The position numbers and the translations under genes are program-made. A stretch of DNA of 64,000 nt from Glutamicibacter halophytocola. Its GTDB lineage: Bacteria > Actinomycetota > Actinomycetes > Actinomycetales > Micrococcaceae. The notes under the pieces are model-generated. The model had not been told where the DNA came from, did no database searches, and worked only from the letters and a program-made list of their open reading frames with translations. Location of the stretch: NCBI RefSeq assembly GCF_001302565.1, contig NZ_CP012750.1:682001-746000 (forward strand), written 5' to 3'. Below, one piece after another: positions 1 through 9,405 of this stretch; the first letter of the stretch is position 1, and each line of letters starts with the position of its first letter.

Positions 1-1
1 C

Positions 2-280
2 GTCGGCTTTGCGGCTCGCTTCGCATCAGACAAATTGCGCACGCCGCAGCTGGTTCTGGCAGCACCGGCGGTCATGTTCCTGCTTCCAGGCCTCATGATC
101 TTCCGGGCCATGTACGGCATCGTGATCAACGTCGATGACATGGCTACAGGTCTCGTTGAGATGTTTAACGCGATGGCCATCATGCTCTCCATCGCCGGAG
201 GAGTCGTCTTCGGTGAAACCCTATGCCGCCCGCTAACCTCTAACGCCCGGCGCGAACGGCGACGCATCCGCCGCCGCTAG
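2..280 (+). CDS. ThrE-type threonine/serine exporter, C-terminal end (partial)
   Basis: An open frame enters from the left edge and stops at 280. The visible 92 residues contain two hydrophobic stretches; the first begins at a proline-rich segment (LVLAAPAVMFLLPGLMIFRA) typical of the C-terminal membrane half of the ThrE/YjjP-YjjB family, which exports threonine and serine across the cytoplasmic membrane. The tail is strongly basic (RRERRRIRRR) and presumably cytoplasmic. The family call rests on this short stretch only. The gene converges on the uracil-DNA glycosylase gene: its stop lies at 278-280 and overlaps that gene's stop by about 4 bases. Confidence 0.6.
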   Translation, partial: VGFAARFASDKLRTPQLVLAAPAVMFLLPGLMIFRAMYGIVINVDDMATGLVEMFNAMAIMLSIAGGVVFGETLCRPLTSNARRERRRIRRR

Positions 281-1050
281 GCTGGCGGCAAACTCCAGTC
301 AATCGGCTCTTGTCCCTGTGCGGACAGGAGCCGATTGGCCTCTGAAAAGGGTTTTGAGCCGAAAAATCCCCTCGAAGCCGAGAGCGGCGATGGATGGGCG
401 CTTCGCAATTGCGGCAGATTCCCCAGGGCAGGCGAGAACTTCTGTGCATGATTGCCCCAGAGAATGGCGACCGGGGGAGCGGAACGCTCGTTCAGCGCGG
501 ACAGCAGGGACGCAATGATTGGTTCCCACCCGATCTTTTGGTGTGAACCGGCCTGGCCTGCGGTGACCGAAAGCACCTGGTTGAGCAGCAGTACCCCGCG
601 TTGCTGCCAGGCACTCAAATCAGGATGCGACGCAGGGGTGATCCCCAAGTCGGCTTCGAGCTCCTTGTAGATGTTATTCAACGAGCGTGGCAAGGGGCGG
701 ACACGCTTGTTGGCCGCAAAGGCCAATCCGTTGGGATGCCCCGGTGTCGGGTAGGGGTCTTGGCCGATGATCAGGACCTTGACCTCAGCTAAAGGCAAAG
801 ATAGTGCGCGGAACATCACCTCGGGATCGGGGAGCAATGTTTCGCCTCGTGATGAACGTTCGGTTAATTCGAGGGCAAGCTGGCGAAGATTTTCATCTTG
901 CTTGCTGAGCGCAGGAACCCAATCTTGAGCAATAAATCCGTGGTCGGCCATGGATTGCGCGCCGTGGAAGAACGGGAATTCTGCTGGTTCATACACGGGT
1001 GCCGGCGGTGGCCCAGGAGCCTCGAACAGGGGTTCTTGCATTTCATCCAT
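277..1050 (-). CDS. ung: Uracil-DNA glycosylase (family 1)
   Basis: Removes uracil from DNA as the first step of base excision repair. The family-1 water-activating motif GQDPY is at residues 96-100 (catalytic Asp98), followed by PTPGHPNGLAF as in actinobacterial Ung proteins, and the DNA-intercalation motif HPSPLS has its histidine at residue 219. The length of 257 residues is slightly long because of a proline-rich N-terminus. The start used is the first of two close ATGs (MDEM); ribosome-binding sequence is weak, so a start at the internal Met4 is possible. The gene stands alone, divergent from the DUF3263 gene. Confidence 0.95.
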   Translation of the reverse strand: MDEMQEPLFEAPGPPPAPVYEPAEFPFFHGAQSMADHGFIAQDWVPALSKQDENLRQLALELTERSSRGETLLPDPEVMFRALSLPLAEVKVLIIGQDPYPTPGHPNGLAFAANKRVRPLPRSLNNIYKELEADLGITPASHPDLSAWQQRGVLLLNQVLSVTAGQAGSHQKIGWEPIIASLLSALNERSAPPVAILWGNHAQKFSPALGNLPQLRSAHPSPLSASRGFFGSKPFSEANRLLSAQGQEPIDWSLPPA

Positions 1051-1206
1051 AGACGCTATTGTTCCGTTTTTCTGGCGTGCCTGTGCCAGGCCACACGGCG
1101 ATAGCTAAAGAGATTGGTTAGAATGTCGGTGGTATGTCTACCAATGGTGGAGTACATGCATGAATGAAATGCGCAAAAACTGAGCCGAGGACAGAGGTGA
1201 GAACGG

Positions 1207-1497
1207 ATGGCTGAGAAAGAGTTGTTGGTGGATTTTGTGATGAACCCAGACTCGGAACTCGACGAACGTTCGCAACAGATCCTGAGCTTGGAAAAATTGT
1301 GGTGGAAGTATGCCGGAGCCAAGGAACAAGCGATTACCAAGCAGTTCTCCATGTCTCCAACCAATTACTATCAGCTGCTGAACCAGCTGATTGAGACGGA
1401 TGCGGCGATGGCCTACGACCCGATGCTGGTTAAGCGACTGCGCAGAACACGTTCAACAAAACGTCGTGTGGGCGGTAAGGTCGGCTCGGGACGATAA
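1207..1497 (+). CDS. DUF3263 domain protein
   Basis: A 96-residue protein matching the actinobacterial DUF3263 family: an N-terminal segment (ILSLEKLWWKYAGAKEQAI) followed by a helix-turn-helix-like region around residues 45-75 (MSPTNYYQLLNQLI) and a very basic tail. The layout suggests a small DNA-binding protein, but no function is established for the family. It is followed after about 40 bases by a LytR_C membrane protein, a neighbour pair that is common in Actinobacteria and suggests co-transcription. Confidence 0.8.
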   Translation: MAEKELLVDFVMNPDSELDERSQQILSLEKLWWKYAGAKEQAITKQFSMSPTNYYQLLNQLIETDAAMAYDPMLVKRLRRTRSTKRRVGGKVGSGR

Positions 1498-1539
1498 CCC
1501 AGCCTGCCGTGACCAGTCAGACCTCGAGCAAGGACAAGA

Positions 1540-2151
1540 ATGACCAACTACCCGCGTGACGAATTTGATCGCGTTCCGGAGTTCAACACCCGTGTCGGTT
1601 CACACCATGCGCACGGATGGGCGCAGTCCGCGGCCTCAAAGTCAACCGGTGGCAAATTGCTGTGGGTAGTGCTGACGGCCGTGATCGTCCTGGCCATCGG
1701 CGTAGCATCCTTCATCTTCGGCCCCCAGCTCAAAGACAGCCTCGCGGGCCCTTCCAGCGATGAGAGCTTGCAGTCCCAAGGCGGCGGGGAGTCTGCCGAT
1801 AGTTCTCAGGAGGCTTCACCGAGCGAATCCGCATCGCCATCCAGCACCATTGATGAAGCAGACGTGCTCTTTGGCCAGAAGATCGGCGTGTACAACGGCG
1901 CAAATGTTGCCGGCGTCGCGGGTGCTGGCGAAGAGGCCATGGCAGAAGCCGGGTTCACCAACATCGTCGCCGATAACTGGAGCAAGCCGGCGGATGTTTC
2001 CGCTGTGTACTACATGTCAGAGGCCTACCGCACCACCGCGGAAAAAGCTGCTGAAGTCCTTAATATTGACGAAGTTCTGCAGACCAACAACATTCCCGAT
2101 CGGGTCAGCGTCGTGCTGGGCACCGATGACCCGCTGGGGCTGAACGAATAA
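1540..2151 (+). CDS. Membrane-anchored LytR C-terminal domain protein
   Basis: 203 residues with a short cytoplasmic N-terminus, one membrane helix at about residues 39-61, a Ser/Glu/Pro-rich linker to about residue 105 and a LytR_C domain to the end (starting near the GVYNGANVAGVAG stretch). LytR_C domains occur at the end of LytR-CpsA-Psr wall-polymer ligases and as stand-alone extracytoplasmic proteins such as this one, where they are thought to act at the cell wall. There is no LCP catalytic domain, so it is not itself a ligase. It lies just upstream of the groEL control region but reads through no visible terminator. Confidence 0.8.
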   Translation: MTNYPRDEFDRVPEFNTRVGSHHAHGWAQSAASKSTGGKLLWVVLTAVIVLAIGVASFIFGPQLKDSLAGPSSDESLQSQGGGESADSSQEASPSESASPSSTIDEADVLFGQKIGVYNGANVAGVAGAGEEAMAEAGFTNIVADNWSKPADVSAVYYMSEAYRTTAEKAAEVLNIDEVLQTNNIPDRVSVVLGTDDPLGLNE

Positions 2152-2187
2152 TTCGTTCATAAATTCCCTTCGCTCAGAGCCGACCGG

Positions 2188-2214
2188 CTTGCACTCGCCA
2201 TGCGAGAGTGCCAA
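2188..2214. promoter_or_regulatory. CIRCE-like operator 1 (HrcA site)
   Basis: Two 9-base arms separated by exactly 9 bases, as in CIRCE: left arm at 2188-2196 (CTTGCACTC) and right arm at 2206-2214 (GAGTGCCAA). It differs from the TTAGCACTC/GAGTGCTAA consensus at two left positions and one right position. It lies 8 bases upstream of a second, better copy. Confidence 0.75.
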
Positions 2215-2222
2215 TATTTGTA

Positions 2223-2249
2223 TTAGCACTCTTACGCTGTGACTGCTAA
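2223..2249. promoter_or_regulatory. CIRCE operator 2 (HrcA site) upstream of groEL
   Basis: The left arm TTAGCACTC (2223-2231) is a perfect consensus match; after 9 bases the right arm GACTGCTAA (2241-2249) differs at one position. HrcA binds CIRCE and represses chaperonin genes until heat shock. The site is about 200 bases upstream of the groEL start, so a long 5' leader is implied. Confidence 0.9.
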
Positions 2250-2345
2250 CGCCGGTCGGTTTTTGCGTTCCCTGCGGAACGCGAGCGCACCGGTTAGCGC
2301 CATGGCGGATGGAGCGTGGAAAATACCTCAGATAGCGAGAGTTGA

Positions 2346-4085
<1,740 letters not shown>

Positions 4086-4116
4086 GCCCTCCATGCTGAT
4101 CTAGTGCATCACCTGC

Positions 4117-4154
4117 GCTGATGGCCTGGTACCTTCGGGTACCAGGCCATCAGC
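4117..4154. terminator. Hairpin terminator after groEL
   Basis: A 17-bp perfect stem closed by a TTCG loop (arms 4117-4133 and 4138-4154) between groEL and the convergent HD-domain gene. There is no strong T-run, so it probably serves as a bidirectional barrier. Confidence 0.8.
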
Positions 4155-4175
4155 AGTTAACGTGGCGAATACGGG

Positions 4176-5066
4176 CTAGAGCATCCAGCTCTGCAGATGC
4201 TCCAGCTCTCGACCCAAGTTGGTCCGCGCAGCCGATTCCCACCGTTCGCGCCCAGCTGCCGTAGCGTAAATCGAGACCTTGGCCAGCAGGGCCGAGAGTA
4301 TCTTGCTGCGACCTTCAGCCAAAACGTGGCGGGGAAGGTGGGCATACTCTTGATAGATCGCATGGGCATAACGTTGATAGGCCGGTTCGGGGCGGGCCAA
4401 TACTTCCAGGTCCGCATCGCACAAGATCCGTCCCAGGCGGTCCGTTTCGCCCGGGTTATGTCCCGCGGTCAGCAAGATCAGGTCGCTGATCGCGCCAACA
4501 GCAGCCGGAGAGAGCACCCCGTCTAGTCTTTCACGTGCCAGCACTGCAGATTTGAATTCATCCTCGCTGGTCCCTTCATATACCGCGTCGTGGAACCACG
4601 CCGCCAGCTGTACCAGCAGGAGTTCTCCAGGTGAAAGCTTTTCACCGAGGCGATCCACCGCTTCGAGCACCGAAAGCAGATGGACGCGGTCATGATAATA
4701 ACGGTGGTCCTGGGACCACATCTCGAGCAGCTCCTGGCCTAGCTGCGGCTCGGTCGGCAACGTCCGCGACCACCGCCGGCGCAATATGGCGTTGAGCTTT
4801 TCAGGGCGGTATTTGGCAGGGATTCGCAAGCCCGAGGCGATCAGCGCGCGCACCAGCTCGCCGCCGGTGACTTCCTTCGCACCGGCCTGGACAAACTGTT
4901 CATAGCGTTCTGCAGGGACGTCGTAGTGGTCCTTGTCGAACGCCCGCGGCGAGATTTCCTGCTGTGCGGCGAATTGATGGAGTTCCTCCAGGGAGGTGTC
5001 CGAGACCAAATGGGCAAAGACGGTGCCATGCGCAGGCCAACGCGGCGGGTCGATCAGAATGCTCAT
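4176..5066 (-). CDS. DUF4031 + HD-superfamily metal-dependent phosphohydrolase
   Basis: 296 residues in two parts. Residues 1 to about 90 match DUF4031 (begins MSILIDPPRWPAHGTVFAHL). The C-terminal part is a predicted HD phosphohydrolase: a histidine-bearing YYHDRVH segment, then LAAWFHDAVY carrying the His-Asp pair, and a later conserved aspartate in CDADLEVLA. Such proteins are annotated as metal-dependent HD hydrolases of unknown substrate. It is transcribed towards groEL and follows the WXG100-like gene on the same strand after about 40 bases. Confidence 0.8.
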   Translation of the reverse strand: MSILIDPPRWPAHGTVFAHLVSDTSLEELHQFAAQQEISPRAFDKDHYDVPAERYEQFVQAGAKEVTGGELVRALIASGLRIPAKYRPEKLNAILRRRWSRTLPTEPQLGQELLEMWSQDHRYYHDRVHLLSVLEAVDRLGEKLSPGELLLVQLAAWFHDAVYEGTSEDEFKSAVLARERLDGVLSPAAVGAISDLILLTAGHNPGETDRLGRILCDADLEVLARPEPAYQRYAHAIYQEYAHLPRHVLAEGRSKILSALLAKVSIYATAAGRERWESAARTNLGRELEHLQSWML

Positions 5067-5108
5067 GAGCCAAGCCTACTGATCAACCAGCCGCAGCGCA
5101 GTTGCCGA

Positions 5109-5399
5109 TCAGTATCGGAACAGCGACGTGTTGACCTGTTCAACTTCCTCGTACTGCATCGAGGCATGATTCAAGGCGCTGGCGATGCTGCTGAGCGCCT
5201 CTTCGATCTGCACGTGCGTGGAACGCCATTCGGCAACGATGGACTGGAATGAAGCGGCTGCTGAACCTTGCCAGGTGCTTTGCAATTGGTCCAGATTCAT
5301 CTGCATGGTCGAGACCTCGTGGCGCAATCGATCAATGGTATTCATGACTGCCTGGGACTTAACCTGCATCTCGCCGGTATTAGTGGAGAACGTGCTCAC
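5109..5399 (-). CDS. WXG100-family small protein (ESAT-6-like)
   Basis: 96 residues, the standard WXG100 size, all helical in appearance with the central Trp-Gln-Gly turn (TWQGSAAASFQ) at the hairpin position. WXG100 proteins are dimeric substrates of type VII (ESX) secretion. The GTG start at 5399 is chosen because AAGGAAAGGACC precedes it at good spacing; an upstream in-frame ATG at 5444 would give 111 residues. No EccC, EccD or partner WXG gene lies nearby, so it is an orphan here. Confidence 0.75.
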   Translation of the reverse strand: MSTFSTNTGEMQVKSQAVMNTIDRLRHEVSTMQMNLDQLQSTWQGSAAASFQSIVAEWRSTHVQIEEALSSIASALNHASMQYEEVEQVNTSLFRY

Positions 5400-5523
5400 G
5401 GACCTGGTCCTTTCCTTGGTGGCTGTATCGAAAGCTCGATGCAACCAATCTAGAAAGCCGTCCAGCGCCGTCGAGGGAAGCGAGCGCTGAATGTGGATAA
5501 CACCGCGCGGTGCGGCCCGGCGC

Positions 5524-7053
5524 TCAGTCTTCGATCTCCGGCTCTGGCCGTTCGATCAGTGGCACGTATGGCAGGGAAATGGACATGGTGGCACCGCCAC
5601 CGGCAGTTTCAGCCAAGGCGACCGATCCGCCATGCTGCTGGACGATGGCAGCAACGATGGCCAGCCCGAGGCCCGAGCCGCCGGTTTCCCGCTGGCGGGA
5701 GCTATCTGCGCGGTAGAAGCGCTCAAAGATCCGCTTGGCATCTTCTTCTGGGATGCCGGGCCCGTGGTCCCTGATCTCGATGACCGCGTCCATGGCGCCG
5801 GCCACCAGCGAACGCACCCCGACGGCAATCTCCAGGGGCGTGCCCTCGGGAGTGTAGCGCAGCGCATTGGTCAGGAGATTGGCGATGATCTGGCGGATCC
5901 GAGCGTCATCGCCCACGGTGCTTGCCGGGCTGGGGCGATCGCTGGTCAAACCGACGAGCTTGACGGCACGGTCTGGCGCCCGCACCTTGGTGTCTTCCAC
6001 GGCGTCCTGGCCCAGGACCAGCAGATCCACCGGCTGCTTCTCCATTGGGCGCTGCTCATCCAGGCGGGCAAGCATGAGCAGGTCCTCAACCAGGCGGGCC
6101 ATGCGCTTGGATTCGGCTTCGATGCGCCCCATGGCCGAGTCCATGGCTTCGGGGTCCGCCAGGCCGCCGTAGCGGTAGAACTCGGAGTATCCCTGGATGG
6201 TGACCAGGGGAGTGCGCAGTTCATGCGAGGCATCCTGGATGAAGCGGCGCATCTTGCGTTCAGAGGCCTCCCGGTCATGGAAGGCCTTTTCAATCTGGGC
6301 CAGCATGGCGTTCAGCGAACGGGAGAGCCGGCCGACCTCGGTCTCCGAAGGATAGTCCTTCACACGCTGGGACAGGTCACCAGCGGCAATCATCGAGGCG
6401 GTGCGCTCCACGTTGTTCAACGGCTGCAGCGACCTGCCGGTAAGGCCGTAGGCGATCATGGACATGACCAGTGCGGCGAGCAACCCGGTAGAAAGCACCA
6501 GCACTGCGGTCTGGCGCACCGTGGAGTTCACGGTATCCAGCGGCAGAGCCAGGAACAGGTTGAGGTTGCTGCTTTCCAGCGGCACCATCATGGTTCGCCA
6601 GCCGGAGGACGTGGGGAAGCTGCCGGGCACGGTGGAAGGAACCAGGGGGGTGGCTGCCAGCTGCTCGATTTGCTGGGGATTGAGCAGCGGCAGATCCGAG
6701 GTGCTGCTGGGGCTCACCCGCGAACGCGGCATGATGTAGACGATCTTGCCTTCTTCATCACGGATGTCGGCGTAGGAGCTATTGAGGCCCAGCAAAGTCG
6801 GGTCGAAGTCCCCGTTCCCGTCGGAGCCGTCGTTGTCATCGAGGGAATTCACGTAGGCCTTGTTAAGCCCGTAGGCCATCGTGGGCCATGAAGCATTGAG
6901 CTGGTCATCGATCTGGTTGGTCATCGAGATCTTCAGCGTATGCGAAGAACTGAGCGCGGTCGCGAAGATCGCGATGATCATCAGCCCGAGCATGACGGTG
7001 ACGAGCTTGGTCCTCATAGAGGTTCGGCGCCATTTGGCTCGAATCGACTTCAT
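5524..7053 (-). CDS. Two-component sensor histidine kinase (PhoR/TcrY-like)
   Basis: 509 residues: membrane helix 1 at about 15-36, an extracytoplasmic sensor region of about 145 residues, membrane helix 2 at about 182-203, a HAMP domain, then HisKA with the phospho-acceptor His277 in DASHELRTPL, and a HATPase_c domain with N-box (ANLLTNALRYTPEG), G1-box (DHGPGIPEE) and G2-box (GGSGLGLA). It autophosphorylates and passes phosphate to the response regulator encoded 40 bases upstream on the same strand. The sensor region is Asp/Asn/Ser rich, but its ligand cannot be read from sequence. Confidence 0.93.
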   Translation of the reverse strand: MKSIRAKWRRTSMRTKLVTVMLGLMIIAIFATALSSSHTLKISMTNQIDDQLNASWPTMAYGLNKAYVNSLDDNDGSDGNGDFDPTLLGLNSSYADIRDEEGKIVYIMPRSRVSPSSTSDLPLLNPQQIEQLAATPLVPSTVPGSFPTSSGWRTMMVPLESSNLNLFLALPLDTVNSTVRQTAVLVLSTGLLAALVMSMIAYGLTGRSLQPLNNVERTASMIAAGDLSQRVKDYPSETEVGRLSRSLNAMLAQIEKAFHDREASERKMRRFIQDASHELRTPLVTIQGYSEFYRYGGLADPEAMDSAMGRIEAESKRMARLVEDLLMLARLDEQRPMEKQPVDLLVLGQDAVEDTKVRAPDRAVKLVGLTSDRPSPASTVGDDARIRQIIANLLTNALRYTPEGTPLEIAVGVRSLVAGAMDAVIEIRDHGPGIPEEDAKRIFERFYRADSSRQRETGGSGLGLAIVAAIVQQHGGSVALAETAGGGATMSISLPYVPLIERPEPEIED

Positions 7054-7093
7054 ATGCAGACTTTACAAGGCCTTCGTGTTCCTCCGTGAATTA

Positions 7094-7801
7094 CTAGCGG
7101 CGATCCGGGGTGCGCATCAGGTAGCCGACACCGCGCTTGGTCTGGATCAAGGCCGGCCATTCCGGACGGTCCACCTTGCGGCGCAGGTAGGAGATGTAGG
7201 ACTCGACGATCGACGCGTCGCCGTTGAAGTCGTATTCCCACACATGATCCAGGATCTGCGACTTGGAGAGCACCCGGTTGGGGTTCATCATCAGGTAGCG
7301 AAGCAGCTTGAACTCCGTGGGGGACAGATCGATGATCTCTCCGGCACGGCGCACCTCATGGGCATCGTCATCCAGCTCAAGATCGGCGACGACGATCGTG
7401 GCATTCTCCTCTTCGCCGCTCGCGGTGCGACGCAGAACGGCACGGATGCGCGCCACAACCTCGTCGAGGCTGAATGGCTTGGTGACGTAGTCATCGCCGC
7501 CGACGGTCAGGCCGGTGACCTTGTCGCTGGTGTCATCACGCGCGGTGAGGAACAGAACCGGGAAATGGCGGCCTGCCGCGCGGAGCTTGCGGGTAATGGT
7601 GAAGCCATCCATGTCCGGGAGCATGACATCCAGGACCGCCAGATCCGGTTCGTCTGCTTCGACCGCGGCCAGTGCCTCGCGTCCGTTGGCAGCTGCAACA
7701 ACCTCGAAGCCGGCGAAACGCAGCGACGTGGAGAGCAATTCGCGGATATTCGGTTCGTCGTCAACAACGAGAAGTTTTGCTTCAGTGGGTTTTGCACTCA
7801 T
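7094..7801 (-). CDS. OmpR/PhoP-family response regulator
   Basis: 235 residues: receiver domain with acidic pocket (LVVDDEP), phospho-acceptor Asp58 (LAVLDVMLPD) and the conserved lysine in VTKPFS, then a winged-helix DNA-binding domain (ELDDDAHEV...GVGYLMRTP). It is closest in appearance to mycobacterial PhoP and TcrX. The start at 7801 (MSAKPTEAK) is preferred to one six codons earlier because it fits the family N-terminus. It forms an operon with the sensor kinase downstream; the DNA targets are unknown. Confidence 0.93.
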   Translation of the reverse strand: MSAKPTEAKLLVVDDEPNIRELLSTSLRFAGFEVVAAANGREALAAVEADEPDLAVLDVMLPDMDGFTITRKLRAAGRHFPVLFLTARDDTSDKVTGLTVGGDDYVTKPFSLDEVVARIRAVLRRTASGEEENATIVVADLELDDDAHEVRRAGEIIDLSPTEFKLLRYLMMNPNRVLSKSQILDHVWEYDFNGDASIVESYISYLRRKVDRPEWPALIQTKRGVGYLMRTPDRR

Positions 7802-7860
7802 GAACCCCAGTCTGCACAAGAAGTCTGGGAGTCTGCTGAATGATTGCTGATTCTGGTTCT

Positions 7861-8079
7861 TCAGGTGTTGCGGCGCTTGGCGATGTTGCTGATGACAACG
7901 GCCGCGGCGAGGATAAAGGCCACCGGAAGTCCCCAGACAGCAAAGGCCATGACCACTGGCGGAATTGTGATGTTCTGGAAGTAGAGAACCAGCGTGGCAA
8001 TCAAAGCGAGAGCCGAAATGACGGCAATGATGATTGCCAACCGGGAAATAACGGTCATGGTTTTTGATGTTGTGCTCAC
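7861..8079 (-). CDS. Small two-helix membrane protein
   Basis: 72 residues with two clear membrane helices (about 8-32 and 38-62) and a basic C-terminal end (NIAKRRNT). No family is recognised. It lies 60 bases upstream of the response regulator on the same strand and could be co-transcribed with the two-component system. Confidence 0.6.
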   Translation of the reverse strand: MSTTSKTMTVISRLAIIIAVISALALIATLVLYFQNITIPPVVMAFAVWGLPVAFILAAAVVISNIAKRRNT

Positions 8080-8332
8080 GGCTTCTAGCTTAGCCTCGAC
8101 CAGGGGTGCCCAGAGTGCCTTGCCGACCCTCGGTGCGCAAAGATGAATTCAGTGCTTCAGGGATGACATAATCTTAGGTAAACGACTTGAAGCGATTTCG
8201 TACGTTGAGTACCCGGCAAGAAGCTAAGAAGAACCCCGGCTGTGACTCCGCGAAATCGTACATATGAATATGCATCGCGCTGAGCAGGCCTCGGCGGTGC
8301 ATTGGGCTAAAGAACGAACGAGGTAAATGATC

Positions 8333-8716
8333 ATGCCTAGCGGCAAGGTTAAATGGTACGAAAAGGCCAAGGGCTTCGGTTTTATTACCGCAGAGGATGG
8401 CAAAGAGATCTACGTCAATGCGGCTGCGCTGCCCGAGGGCGTTCATGATTTGCGCCCTGGCACCAGATTGGAATTTGGTGTCGCTGAAGGCCGCCGTGGA
8501 CCCCAGGCACTGAGTTTGCGCCTGCTGGAACAAGCTCCTTCGGTGGCGCGCGCCAAGCGCAAAAAGCCCGAAGCCGAAGCAGTTCTCATTGAAGATCTCA
8601 TCAAGTTACTCGACAACGTTTCCAATAGCTTGCACAAGGGGCGTTATCCTGAACAGGCATATGGCAAGAAGGTAGCTACCGTGCTTCGTGCGGTAGCCGA
8701 CGATCTGGACGCATAA
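8333..8716 (+). CDS. Cold-shock domain protein with C-terminal extension
   Basis: 127 residues. Residues 1-67 form a cold-shock domain with the RNP1 motif KGFGFI; the RNP2-like segment IYVNAAAL is diverged from the usual VFVH form. The remainder is a basic linker (RAKRKKPEAEA) and a helical tail. It binds single-stranded RNA/DNA. The ATG at 8333 is chosen over 8327 because cold-shock proteins of this group start MPSGKVKWYEK, and an AGG sequence precedes it. Only three bases separate it from the DUF3027 gene. Confidence 0.92.
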   Translation: MPSGKVKWYEKAKGFGFITAEDGKEIYVNAAALPEGVHDLRPGTRLEFGVAEGRRGPQALSLRLLEQAPSVARAKRKKPEAEAVLIEDLIKLLDNVSNSLHKGRYPEQAYGKKVATVLRAVADDLDA

Positions 8717-8719
8717 ATA

Positions 8720-9340
8720 ATGGCCCGTAAACCCAAGTTGGACACCATCCTCGCCGACGCAGTGGACGCTGCACGCGGCGCGCTCGCCGATATTGCCAGC
8801 GCGCAAGAAATCGGCGACCACCTCGGGGTCATGGCGGAAGGTGAGCGACTTGTCACCCATCGTTTTGTCTCCCATAAAAAGGGGTATCAAGGATGGACCT
8901 GGTTCGCTACCCTCGCACGGGTTCCTCGGGCCAAGGTAAAGGATCTCACCGTCTGCGAAGTCGGCATCATTGCTGGTGACGATTCGCTTTTGGCTCCTGC
9001 CTGGGTGCCGTGGGCAGACCGGCTGGCCAAGGAAGAAATCGAAGCTGCCAAGGCCGCGGAAGCTGCCGAGGAATCCGGCGAGTCCGAAACCGACCAGCCG
9101 CAGGACGCCGGTTCGGACTCGGATTCCGAATCCGGCCAAGCCGCCGATGATGCATCGCCAGCCCCGGAGCAAGACGCCGAAGAGCTGGATGACGCCGATG
9201 AGCCGGATGACGCCGAATCGGAGGACGCACCGCACAAGTCGCCGGCACGACGTCAAGTTCGACGCCGTCGCACCGCTCAGCGCACCGCGGCCCGTCGGCG
9301 GGCAGCGCAGCGCAACCGCACGCGCAAAGAAAACCAATAG
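8720..9340 (+). CDS. DUF3027 domain protein
   Basis: 206 residues. The first 110 or so match DUF3027 (VTHRFVSHKKGYQGWTWFA, then LLAPAWVPWADRL); the rest is an acidic low-complexity segment (repeated Asp-Glu-Ser) ending in a very basic tail (RRQVRRRRTAQRTAARRRAA). Function is unknown. It is closely coupled to the cold-shock gene, an arrangement that recurs across Actinobacteria and suggests a nucleic-acid-related role. Confidence 0.85.
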   Translation: MARKPKLDTILADAVDAARGALADIASAQEIGDHLGVMAEGERLVTHRFVSHKKGYQGWTWFATLARVPRAKVKDLTVCEVGIIAGDDSLLAPAWVPWADRLAKEEIEAAKAAEAAEESGESETDQPQDAGSDSDSESGQAADDASPAPEQDAEELDDADEPDDAESEDAPHKSPARRQVRRRRTAQRTAARRRAAQRNRTRKENQ

Positions 9341-9343
9341 CTT

Positions 9344-9399
9344 AAACAGCGGGAGGGGCTCCGGAGAACATCTGTTCTCCGGAGCCCCTCCCGCTGTTT
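9344..9399. terminator. Bidirectional terminator, DUF3027/serC
   Basis: A perfect 27-bp inverted repeat with a 2-base loop (arms 9344-9370 and 9373-9399), ending in TTTT on the plus strand and in a T-run on the minus strand. It sits between convergent genes and would stop transcription from both sides. Confidence 0.92.
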
Positions 9400-9405
9400 T
9401 ACGAG

